A stretch of 6,297 bases of DNA from Parabacteroides sp. GTDB lineage: Bacteria; Bacteroidota; Bacteroidia; Bacteroidales; Tannerellaceae. This document shows positions 1 to 6,285 of the stretch, in pieces (the first letter of the stretch is position 1; every line of letters starts with the position of its first letter). The stretch lies in NCBI GenBank assembly GCA_020026285.1, contig JAHHQS010000193.1, forward strand, positions 1 through 6,297. Reading direction: 5' to 3'. Made by a program: the position numbers and the translations under genes. The notes beneath the pieces are model-generated. The model made no database searches and was not told the DNA's origin. It saw only the letters and a list, made by a program, of their open reading frames with translations.

Positions 1-170
1 TGATTAATAAACTCGTTTAAAATAATTCCTCAAAGGTTAAAAGTCGGTATTATTTTATTCTTTTTCTTAAAAAATGAATATCAAATACAATACCGGAATA
101 TTGGGTTAAAATATTAACAGATATAATATCACACTATTTTTAGTCTGATACTAGATATTTTTTGTATAAA
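1..170. other. AT-rich non-coding leader upstream of the operon
   Basis: No gene can be supported here. All three + frames hit a stop within the first 18 bases (TGA at 1, TAA at 5, TAA at 16), so any upstream + strand gene ends at or before about position 18, and no credible minus-strand gene enters. The stretch is very rich in A and T, as expected for a Bacteroidota promoter or leader. I looked for the Bacteroides -7 element TAnnTTTG and found no exact copy; the nearest, at 156-164, has one extra T and lies only 7 bases from the start codon. A promoter may be present but cannot be placed. Confidence 0.45.
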
Positions 171-842
171 ATGAATTTCGCTATAATTTCAGCAGGAGAA
201 GGTTCTCGCCTTTCAAAAGAAGGAATTACCTTACCCAAACCTTTAATCCAACTCAATGGAGTTGCTATGGTAGACCGCCTGATAAAAATTTTTATTAAAA
301 GCGGTGCTGATAAGATTATTATTATCATTAATAATCTGAGCCAATTAACCAAAGCTCATTTAGCAGAACTTCAACAACGTAGTAACGTACCATTAGAAGT
401 TATCATAAAAACGACACCAAGCTCCATGCATAGTTTTTATGAATTAAGCAAATATCTAGATGAGGACAAGTTTTGTCTGACAACTGTAGATACCGTATTT
501 CGCGAGGATGACTTCCTTGAATTCATAGAGGCATTCAAAAAGTCTGATTATGATGGATATATGGCTGTTACAGATTTTATCGATGACGAAAAGCCTCTTT
601 ATATTTCAACCGACAATCAATTTAATATTACAGGATTTTACGACAATCTAACTCCTGAGTGTCATTATATTTCTGGAGGAATCTATTGTCTGACTCCTGC
701 TGCAATCCATACATTGAATGAATGTATGAAAAAAGGATTGTCACGAATGAGAAATTTTCAAAGGCAGTTAGTTGCCGATGGTTTAAAACTAAAGCTTATC
801 CATTCAGTAAGATTCTGGATGTGGATCATGCTGATGATATAA
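171..842 (+). CDS. MobA/IPCT-like nucleotidyltransferase, C-terminus frameshifted
   Basis: This is a nucleotidyltransferase of the GT-A-like fold (NTP_transferase/MobA-like), probably a cytosolic enzyme that joins a phosphorylated polyol to a nucleotide. The N-terminus carries the signature ISAGEGSRL (residues 6-14) followed by LPKPLIQLNG (21-30), in which K23 is the usual catalytic lysine. VDTVF around D107 fits the first metal-binding aspartate, and YISGGIYCL (166-174) is a typical sugar-binding strand. ATG at 171 starts directly before the first beta strand; a TTG at 162 in frame is less likely. The last 13 residues, rich in W and M, do not fit the family. The expected ending lies in another frame just downstream, so one base appears to be missing near 800 (see the next feature). 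The gene ends 21 bases before the PgpA start. From its place in an inositol-lipid locus I infer a CTP:inositol-1-phosphate cytidylyltransferase making CDP-inositol. Another sugar or alcohol phosphate is possible. Confidence 0.82.
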   Translation: MNFAIISAGEGSRLSKEGITLPKPLIQLNGVAMVDRLIKIFIKSGADKIIIIINNLSQLTKAHLAELQQRSNVPLEVIIKTTPSSMHSFYELSKYLDEDKFCLTTVDTVFREDDFLEFIEAFKKSDYDGYMAVTDFIDDEKPLYISTDNQFNITGFYDNLTPECHYISGGIYCLTPAAIHTLNECMKKGLSRMRNFQRQLVADGLKLKLIHSVRFWMWIMLMI

Positions 843-877
843 AGAAAGCTGAAATTTTTTTGAATGAAAGAAAATAA
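800..877 (+). pseudogene. Out-of-frame C-terminal end of the nucleotidyltransferase
   Basis: Read in the frame of position 806, this segment encodes ILDVDHADDIKKAE and a few more residues before a TAA at 875-877. This is the normal C-terminus of MobA/IPCT-like nucleotidyltransferases, where the DVD motif supplies a metal-binding aspartate and is followed by a short helix. The upstream gene runs through the same bases one frame off and stops at 840-842. Adding one base around 800-802 (for example a third C in the run ATCCATTC) would join the two parts into a protein of about 235 residues. Its stop would then overlap the PgpA start by 14 bases, an arrangement common in operons. I cannot tell a real mutation from a sequencing or assembly error. 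Confidence 0.8.
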
Positions 878-1367
878 AAAAGTAAATAATTATATGAAAC
901 AGGTTCCTTTTTTACCAATGTTAATTGGTACTGGATTCGGATCAGGATTTTCTCCTTTTGCTCCAGGAACAGCCGGAGCTTTATTAGCCACCATTATTTG
1001 GTTGGGAGCGGTATATTTATTACCCTACTCTTATGTTTTTTACTTCACTTTAGCTTTAATTATTCTTTTTACCATATTAGGTATTTGGTCTGCCAACAAA
1101 TTGGAAAAATATTGGGGTGAAGATCCATCGCGTGTTGTTGTTGACGAAATGGTGGGTGTATGGATTCCTTTGCTTGCTGTTCCATCAGACAACTTATGGT
1201 ATTACATGATTGCCGCTTTCGCTTTATTTAGACTTTTTGATATATTCAAGCCTTTGGGTATTCGTAAAATGGAAGATTTACCTGGTGGAACAGGTGTTAT
1301 GATGGATGATATTCTTTCTGGCATTTATTCAGTAATAATCCTTTTAGCTGTAAGATACTGGATATAA
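864..1367 (+). CDS. pgpA: PgpA-family membrane phosphatase, candidate PI-phosphate phosphatase
   Basis: This is a small integral-membrane lipid phosphatase of the phosphatidylglycerophosphatase A family, with about four hydrophobic segments. The family hallmarks are all present: GTGFGSGFSPFAPGTAGA (residues 22-39), the acidic VDEMVG (93-98), RLFDIFKP (123-130) and GGTGVMMDD (141-149) with its paired aspartates. The length of 167 residues is normal. The start could also be the ATG at 894, which would remove ten polar residues; the first ATG at 864 overlaps the restored end of the upstream gene and is kept. A generic PgpA makes phosphatidylglycerol. Here the next gene is a PI-phosphate synthase-like enzyme, so the likelier reaction is removal of the phosphate from PI-phosphate to give PI, the step described for the inositol-lipid cluster of B. 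thetaiotaomicron. The family is certain; the substrate is inferred from context. Confidence 0.9.
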   Translation: MKENKKVNNYMKQVPFLPMLIGTGFGSGFSPFAPGTAGALLATIIWLGAVYLLPYSYVFYFTLALIILFTILGIWSANKLEKYWGEDPSRVVVDEMVGVWIPLLAVPSDNLWYYMIAAFALFRLFDIFKPLGIRKMEDLPGGTGVMMDDILSGIYSVIILLAVRYWI

Positions 1368-1401
1368 TTATTAGTTTGTATAAATTTAAAATATTAAAAT
1401 A

Positions 1402-2055
1402 ATGTTGAATTATAGAGACACATTACAACAATTGATTTATAAGATTATAAATCCAATTGTAAAAGGGATGATCAAAGTAGGAATTACTCCTAACTTTATT
1501 ACAACAACAGGTTTGGTACTGAATATGATAGCTGCTGCAATTTTCATTTATGCTGCTATTTACCACAAAGGAGAATTGGCCTATGTAGGTTGGGGAGGTG
1601 CATTAGTTCTTTTTGCAGGTTTGTTCGATATGATGGACGGACGTGTTGCACGCGTTGGTAATATGCAATCAACATTTGGAGCTTTATACGATTCTGTACT
1701 TGATCGTTATAGCGAACTATTCACTTTATTCGGTTTATTCTATTATTTGATTCTACATGGTTATGTTTGGGGATCAATTATTTCTTTCCTTGCTTTAATT
1801 GGCTCTATTATGGTAAGTTACGTCAGAGCTCGTGCAGAAGGTTTGGATTTGGAATGTAAAGTTGGTCTGATGCAACGTCCGGAACGTGTTGTTTTAGCAT
1901 CATTAGGAGCTATTTTCTGTGGAATATTTTCTGATTGTCAGGCATTCGATCCTTTTTATATTCTGATTGTTCCATTAGCAATCATCGCTGTATTAGCAAA
2001 TTGGACTGCATTTGTACGCATCAACCATTGCCGCAAATTATTGAAGAATAAGTAA
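1402..2055 (+). CDS. CDP-alcohol phosphatidyltransferase, PI-phosphate synthase-like
   Basis: This integral-membrane enzyme belongs to the CDP-alcohol phosphatidyltransferase family (PF01066), with about six transmembrane helices in 217 residues. The full catalytic motif D-x2-DG-x2-AR-x8-G-x3-D-x3-D is intact: D76, D79, G80, A83, R84, G93, D97 and D101. [15 protein letters not shown] segment (27-40) precedes it, as in PgsA and PI-phosphate synthases. SYVRARAEG (139-147) and QRPER (158-162) give the basic residues that hold the phosphorylated acceptor in actinobacterial PI-phosphate synthases. The expected reaction is CDP-diacylglycerol + inositol-1-phosphate -> PI-phosphate + CMP on the inner face of the membrane. 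It sits between the PgpA-like phosphatase (34 bases upstream) and the Aur1-like enzyme (26 bases downstream), the steps that would follow. A phosphatidylglycerophosphate synthase is the main alternative, made less likely by this context. Confidence 0.88.
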   Translation: MLNYRDTLQQLIYKIINPIVKGMIKVGITPNFITTTGLVLNMIAAAIFIYAAIYHKGELAYVGWGGALVLFAGLFDMMDGRVARVGNMQSTFGALYDSVLDRYSELFTLFGLFYYLILHGYVWGSIISFLALIGSIMVSYVRARAEGLDLECKVGLMQRPERVVLASLGAIFCGIFSDCQAFDPFYILIVPLAIIAVLANWTAFVRINHCRKLLKNK

Positions 2056-2081
2056 TCTGTTTTTTTCAGACTATTGATAAG

Positions 2082-3017
2082 ATGTTTAAATTTCAATTAC
2101 CGACAAAAAGAGAGTCCGTTTTAACAATACTCTTTATTGGTATATTCCTAACTGTCACAGGTCTTCTTGCCAGTATCAGGTCTGAACACATTCTAATGAT
2201 AGGATTATTCCTATTATTATTTTTTCCAAGTGTTCCTACCCGAAAATTAGCTGTAGCACTGATACCTTTCGCTTTATTTGGTGCATCGTATGACTGGATG
2301 CGTCTATATCCCAATTATATGGTAAATCCGATAGACGTCCAAGGTCTTTATGAAGCAGAGAAAGCTCTATTCGGTATTTCGTCGGGTACGGAAGTATTAA
2401 CTCCATGCGAATTCTTTGCAGAACATAATTGTAGTATTGCCGATTTCTTTGCAGGAGTCTTTTACTTATGTTGGGTTCCGGTACCTATGCTTTTTGGACT
2501 GATTTTATTTTTCCAAAAAAAGCGTTCATTATATTTACATTTTGCGTTGGTTTTCCTTTTTGTAAACCTGATTGGCTTTGTTGGATATTATATTCATCCA
2601 GCAGCCCCACCTTGGTACGCAATGAATTATGGTTTTGAACCCATACTTGATACTCCAGGAAATGTAGCAGGTCTAGGTCGTTTTGACGAATTACTGGGTT
2701 GTAATATATTCAATGGAATTTATGGAAGAAATTCAAACGTATTTGCAGCTGTTCCGTCTTTACATGCAGCATATATGGTTGTAACTTTAGCTTATGCAAT
2801 TATAGGACGCTGTAATAAATGGGTTATTTCCATTTTTTCCGTCATTATGGTCGGAATATGGTGGACTGCAGTTTACACGAGTCACCATTATGTGATTGAT
2901 GTTCTTTTAGGAATCGGTTGTGCATTATTAGGAATTTTCCTTTTTGAAAAAGTTCTAATGAAATGTGGTTTCTTCCAACGATTCTATAATAAATATAACA
3001 GTTATATTCAAGGATAG
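2082..3017 (+). CDS. PAP2/Aur1-like inositol-phosphoryl-ceramide synthase candidate
   Basis: This 311-residue polytopic membrane protein of the PAP2 superfamily has the arrangement of inositol-phosphoryl-ceramide synthases (Aur1 type) rather than of soluble phosphatases. HPAAPPW (172-178) matches the Aur1-family loop, PSLHAAY (225-231) carries the first catalytic histidine H228, and SHHYVID (267-273) carries H269 and D273 in the H-x3-D spacing of the Aur1 triad. The PSLH form, in place of PSGH, is typical of lipid phosphotransferases. About six transmembrane helices flank a long polar segment (about 70-120). The likely reaction is transfer of phosphoinositol from PI to (dihydro)ceramide, releasing diacylglycerol; Bacteroidales make sphingolipids, so the acceptor should be available. 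It follows the PI-phosphate synthase-like gene by 26 bases and is presumably co-transcribed. A lipid phosphatase or other head-group transferase remains possible. Confidence 0.86.
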   Translation: MFKFQLPTKRESVLTILFIGIFLTVTGLLASIRSEHILMIGLFLLLFFPSVPTRKLAVALIPFALFGASYDWMRLYPNYMVNPIDVQGLYEAEKALFGISSGTEVLTPCEFFAEHNCSIADFFAGVFYLCWVPVPMLFGLILFFQKKRSLYLHFALVFLFVNLIGFVGYYIHPAAPPWYAMNYGFEPILDTPGNVAGLGRFDELLGCNIFNGIYGRNSNVFAAVPSLHAAYMVVTLAYAIIGRCNKWVISIFSVIMVGIWWTAVYTSHHYVIDVLLGIGCALLGIFLFEKVLMKCGFFQRFYNKYNSYIQG

Positions 3018-3096
3018 AATCTAAACAGAAATGGGAGACAGAAATACAAATAAAAAGGCTTAAAATGAGTCTTTATAAATGATATAAAAACATTAT

Positions 3097-3642
3097 ATGA
3101 GTTTTCGTTTTTTACCAGAGGGAAAAAGGTATCCCAAAATACATTTGTTCAAGAAAGATAGTTTCTTCACATTCATGAGAGCCCAATTTTCCTCTCAGAT
3201 TTCAAGTGCGACTGATTTTTTGACTACTATTTTATTAGCCAAACTTTTTGACATGTATTATGTTGCGGCTACTACTTTGGGAGCTTTAGCCGGTGGTACA
3301 GTCAACTGTTCTGTCAACTATTTCTGGGCATTCAAAGCACAAGATTGTAAAAAGAAATACGTATTGATTAAATACGTACTGGTCTGGATAGGAAGCATCG
3401 GTTTGAATACCTTAGGTGTTTATATTCTCACCGAATCCATCCAAGATACCCGATGGATTCAAGAAGCTTTAGGTTCTTTTGCAGAAGATGTATTTATACT
3501 TAGTAAGATTGTAGTTTCATTACTTGTTGGATGGTTATGGAATTACAATCTGCATAGGATCTTTGTATTTAGAGATTGTAATATAAAGAATTCGAATCTT
3601 GTAAAAATCATAATGAAGAGAAGAAATAAAAGTATTGTTTAG
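3097..3642 (+). CDS. GtrA-family membrane protein
   Basis: This is a small four-helix membrane protein of the GtrA family (PF04138), with hydrophobic segments near residues 32-51, 55-75, 88-112 and 131-157. The two repeated family signatures are visible: VNYFWAFKA (73-81) at the end of helix 2 and WNYNLHRIFVFRD (148-160) at the end of helix 4. At 181 residues it is longer than the usual 120-140, because of a basic N-terminal extension of about 24 residues and a lysine- and arginine-rich tail. GtrA proteins are linked to transfer of lipid-linked sugars across the membrane, usually next to glycosyltransferases. No glycosyltransferase is visible here; all the neighbours concern inositol lipids. 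I infer a role in moving or further decorating the inositol lipid, but nothing in the sequence proves it. A gap of 79 bases precedes it and 92 bases follow. Confidence 0.85.
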   Translation: MSFRFLPEGKRYPKIHLFKKDSFFTFMRAQFSSQISSATDFLTTILLAKLFDMYYVAATTLGALAGGTVNCSVNYFWAFKAQDCKKKYVLIKYVLVWIGSIGLNTLGVYILTESIQDTRWIQEALGSFAEDVFILSKIVVSLLVGWLWNYNLHRIFVFRDCNIKNSNLVKIIMKRRNKSIV

Positions 3643-3662
3643 ACTAACAATAAAATAACACA

Positions 3663-3704
3663 TTTCTAAAAATATTCGCAATATTAAAATAACACTATTA
3701 GAAA
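3663..3704. repeat. Nested inverted repeats between the GtrA and ATP-grasp genes
   Basis: A 7-base perfect inverted repeat, TTTCTAA at 3663-3669 and TTAGAAA at 3698-3704, encloses a second symmetrical element in which AATATT occurs on both sides of CGC (3671-3685). It lies in the longest gap between genes in the window (92 bases). It could be a weak hairpin or a protein-binding site. The pairing is nearly all A/T and no T-run follows, so it is not a typical terminator, and base composition alone could produce it. Confidence 0.25.
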
Positions 3705-3734
3705 CCAATAAAAAAAGACAAAAAAGGGTTTGAT

Positions 3735-4595
3735 ATGTCACAAATTTCTATCATAGGAGTCAGTAGAGGTTGTAAATATTCACCTAATCACGTGGATAAT
3801 GATGCCGCCATATTCAATATTGTGACACAAGCTCTTATTCAATCAGATTGTAAAGTTTCAACTTATACGGAGCAGGAATTTGTAACCAAAGAAATCACGG
3901 GTAGTATTATCTTCGATATGGCACGAGACAAGTCAACACTGGATCGGCTGAAAAGGCTGGAAGATGAAGGAGCTTTAGTTATAAATTCAGCTTATGGTAT
4001 TGATAACTGTGTTCATAAAACAATGACTGAATTATTGATTCAGAACAAAATACCACATCCGAAAAGTATTTTTCTTAGTTCAGACAAGACTTATCCAGGA
4101 ACTTTTTTCCCTTGTTGGTTCAAACGAGCCGAGTCTCACGCCTTGGTTAAAGAAGATGTTGCTTATGCAACCAATCAGGAACAAGCGAATGTTATAATGA
4201 AAGATTTCCATGAAAGAGGAATACCAGAAGCTGTAATCAATGAACATCTACAAGGTGATCTCATTAAATTCTATGGAGTAAAGGATACTGATTTTTTTTA
4301 CTGGTTCTATCCGGATTCTTGTTCACATAGTAAATTCGGACTCGAAAAGATTAATGGAAAGGCCAAAGGTTATCCTTTCAATCTGGATATATTAAAGAAA
4401 TATAGCGACCAGATTTCTGGTTTACTGAATGTACCAATTTATGGAGGAGACTGTATTGTACTCCCTTCAGGAGAAATTGTTATTATTGATTTTAATGATT
4501 GGCCAAGTTTTGCCCGCTGCCGCGAAAAGGCTGGAATTAAAATAGCAGAATGTATTTATAATCTGGTCTTAAAAAGAATAAATAGAGATGAGTAA
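3735..4595 (+). CDS. ATP-grasp protein resembling inositol phosphate kinases (ITPK)
   Basis: This 286-residue soluble protein has an N-terminal Rossmann-like part (1-90) followed by an ATP-grasp domain. Visible elements are INSAYGIDNCVHK (83-95), a lysine-bearing strand WFKRAESHAL (128-137; K130), the hinge-like INEHLQGDLIKFYGV (168-182), and the metal-binding end YGGDCIV (236-242) with IDFNDWPSF (251-259). D239, D252 and N254 fit the three metal ligands of ATP-grasp enzymes. The D-x-N-x-x-P-S/G-F/Y pattern is closer to inositol 1,3,4-trisphosphate 5/6-kinase (ITPK) than to RimK or D-Ala ligases, which usually have E-x-N. In an inositol-lipid locus this suggests an inositol or inositol-phosphate kinase, but an amide-forming ligase is also possible. 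Its stop overlaps the next gene's start by 8 bases, so the two are probably translationally coupled. The ATP-grasp fold is well supported; the substrate is unknown. Confidence 0.78.
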   Translation: MSQISIIGVSRGCKYSPNHVDNDAAIFNIVTQALIQSDCKVSTYTEQEFVTKEITGSIIFDMARDKSTLDRLKRLEDEGALVINSAYGIDNCVHKTMTELLIQNKIPHPKSIFLSSDKTYPGTFFPCWFKRAESHALVKEDVAYATNQEQANVIMKDFHERGIPEAVINEHLQGDLIKFYGVKDTDFFYWFYPDSCSHSKFGLEKINGKAKGYPFNLDILKKYSDQISGLLNVPIYGGDCIVLPSGEIVIIDFNDWPSFARCREKAGIKIAECIYNLVLKRINRDE

Positions 4596-5532
4596 TGAGT
4601 CTATCATAAAAGGGTTGAAGGCCTCGTTCAAGTCCATGGATACAGAAGAGTTTCTGGATATTTATTTTAATCGTCCTTTTGGCTATGTATGGGCTCTTTT
4701 TTTTCAGAAATTGAATATCCATCCGAATGTCGTCACGATCTTTTCTATTATTTTAGGAATTGCTGCCGGATATTGTTTTTATTTTCCAGACATGACTCAT
4801 ACTCTAATCGGTATTCTTCTGCTAATTTGGGCTAATCATTACGATAGTGCCGATGGTCAACTGGCACGAATGACTGGAAAAAAGACTCAATGGGGAAGAA
4901 TTCTTGATGGCTTTGCCGGAGATATCTGGTTCTTCTGTATTTACCTAGCAATCTGTCTTCGATTAACAGAGCAACCTATTCCATTCTTATCAGATTATCA
5001 TTGGGGGATATCAATCTGGTTGATTGCTGTTTTTGCCGGTATTGTTTGTCATAGTAAACAGTGTACTTTATCTGATTATTATCGAAACATTCATTTATAT
5101 TTCCTAAAAGGGAAAAACGGAAGTGAACTTGATAATTTCAAACAGCAACGTGAAATATTTCATTCGCTCTCTTGGAAAAATGATTTTTTCTGGAAACTAT
5201 TCCTTTATTTCTACGGAAACTATACACATAAACAGGAAAGTCTATCTCCGAATTTCCAAAAATTCTATAATCTGGTTCGCCAAAAGTATGGAGAGGAAAT
5301 ACCTCAGTCGTTACGCGATGAATTTCGTACTGCTAGCAAACCTTTGATGAAATATACGAATATTCTTACATTTAATACTCGTGCAATCGCTTTATATATA
5401 TCATTGCTTATCGGAGAACCTTGGTTGTATTTCTTCTTCGAAATAATTGTAATGACTTTTATTTACATATATATGCATCATAAGCACGAAACAATGAGTA
5501 AGCAGTTTTATCAAAAATATTCAAACTTGTAA
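4588..5532 (+). CDS. Divergent CDP-alcohol phosphotransferase, possibly CDP-inositol dependent
   Basis: This is a second CDP-alcohol phosphatidyltransferase-family membrane enzyme, 314 residues and quite unlike the one at 1402-2055. HPNVVTIFSIILG (45-57) leads into the catalytic motif: D86, D89, G90, A93, R94, then eight residues, G103 and D107. The last aspartate is not at the usual place (111 is glycine) but one residue later, D112, in LDGFAGD. Hydrophobic segments lie near 48-66, 72-84, 112-127, 140-155 and 265-296. A polar, aromatic-rich stretch of about 100 residues (158-262) separates the last ones and makes the protein longer than typical family members. Its ATG overlaps the ATP-grasp gene by 8 bases and the HAD gene follows closely. 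I infer that it takes CDP-inositol, made by the nucleotidyltransferase at 171, and transfers phosphoinositol to diacylglycerol or ceramide. A CDP-diacylglycerol-dependent reaction cannot be excluded. Confidence 0.83.
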   Translation: MSNESIIKGLKASFKSMDTEEFLDIYFNRPFGYVWALFFQKLNIHPNVVTIFSIILGIAAGYCFYFPDMTHTLIGILLLIWANHYDSADGQLARMTGKKTQWGRILDGFAGDIWFFCIYLAICLRLTEQPIPFLSDYHWGISIWLIAVFAGIVCHSKQCTLSDYYRNIHLYFLKGKNGSELDNFKQQREIFHSLSWKNDFFWKLFLYFYGNYTHKQESLSPNFQKFYNLVRQKYGEEIPQSLRDEFRTASKPLMKYTNILTFNTRAIALYISLLIGEPWLYFFFEIIVMTFIYIYMHHKHETMSKQFYQKYSNL

Positions 5533-5553
5533 TACTTGAGACCTAAAAACGGA

Positions 5554-6285
5554 ATGATGATCAGAACAGACAAAATAGAAGGAATCATATTCGATTACGG
5601 AGGAACTATTGATACCAATAGTATTCACTGGGCTGAAGTCCTTTGGCAGAAGTATGAACTTCATCAGATTCCGGTGGATAAACACAGTTTTCGTGAAGCC
5701 TTTGTTTATGGCGAACGTACATTGGGTAAATATCCTTATATTCGTCCGGAATATAATTTTCTCGATGTATTACGCATCAAATTAGAATTACAAATGAAGT
5801 TTTTGTCAGGACAAGGAAAACTGACAAAAGACAAGTCTGTATTAAATCATTATGCAAATCTGATTGCCGACAGCGCCTATCAGCATGTATCTGATGTATT
5901 AAAAATAACCCGACCAATTATTGCTGATTTGTCAAAACGTTATAAACTGGTACTGGTTTCAAATTTCTATGGCAATATTGAAACAATATTGAAAGATTTT
6001 AATCTATTCGATTATTTCTCATCCATTATCGAAAGTACAGTTGTCGGTATACGAAAACCCAATCCTGCTATCTATCAGTTAGGAGTTGATGCTATAGGAT
6101 TTCCAGCTTCAAATGTTCTAGTTATAGGCGATTCCTTTACGAAAGATGTTATACCAGCCAAATCGATCGGTTGTCAGGTTGTCTGGCTGAAAGGTATAGG
6201 ATGGAATAACGATGAAAAAAACGATGAATCCATTCCGGATGCCATCATTACAGATATGGCACAATTGCCATTTTTACTTGAATAA
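5554..6285 (+). CDS. HAD-superfamily phosphatase
   Basis: This soluble HAD hydrolase of subfamily I has a helical cap (about residues 25-115) and 243 residues from the chosen start. Motif I is FDYGGTID with nucleophile D14; motif II is LVSN with S136; motif III is K168 in RKPNPAIY; motif IV is IGDSFTKD with D193 and D198. The second aspartate of the classic DxD in motif I is replaced by G16, as in the FDxGG/FDLGN group, which includes the active sugar phosphatase YihX, so activity is still expected. I start at the ATG at 5554, 21 bases after the preceding stop. A second ATG follows at once (5557), and an in-frame TTG at 5536 would add six residues but is a rare start in these bacteria. As the last gene of the locus it probably removes a phosphate from an inositol-related compound, either an intermediate of the CDP-inositol route or PI-phosphate. 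The substrate is inferred only. Confidence 0.87.
   Translation: MMIRTDKIEGIIFDYGGTIDTNSIHWAEVLWQKYELHQIPVDKHSFREAFVYGERTLGKYPYIRPEYNFLDVLRIKLELQMKFLSGQGKLTKDKSVLNHYANLIADSAYQHVSDVLKITRPIIADLSKRYKLVLVSNFYGNIETILKDFNLFDYFSSIIESTVVGIRKPNPAIYQLGVDAIGFPASNVLVIGDSFTKDVIPAKSIGCQVVWLKGIGWNNDEKNDESIPDAIITDMAQLPFLLE

Noticed and set aside
45..95. Inverted repeat CGGTATT (45-51) / AATACCG (89-95) in the leader
   Set aside because: A 7-base match over 37 intervening bases is about what chance gives in a region of this size, and no T-run or known operator accompanies it.
140..352. Minus-strand 70-residue open frame at the start of the first gene
   Set aside because: It lies opposite the conserved N-terminus of the nucleotidyltransferase and shows no family features; it is a shadow frame.
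2093..2314. Minus-strand 73-residue open frame
   Set aside because: It is fully inside the Aur1-like gene on the other strand, with no recognisable motif or start context.
3054..3074. Short hairpin AAAGGCT / AGTCTTT before the GtrA gene
   Set aside because: It is a seven-pair stem with a G-T pair, weak, and no T-run follows it, so a terminator call is not justified.
3535..3741. Minus-strand 68-residue open frame across the GtrA end and the gap
   Set aside because: Half of it is antisense to GtrA, it is low-complexity and hydrophobic from A/T-rich sequence, and it has no convincing start signal.
5123..5347. Plus-strand 74-residue open frame in a second frame
   Set aside because: It lies inside the polar insert of the second CDP-alcohol transferase, whose reading frame is continuous on both sides.
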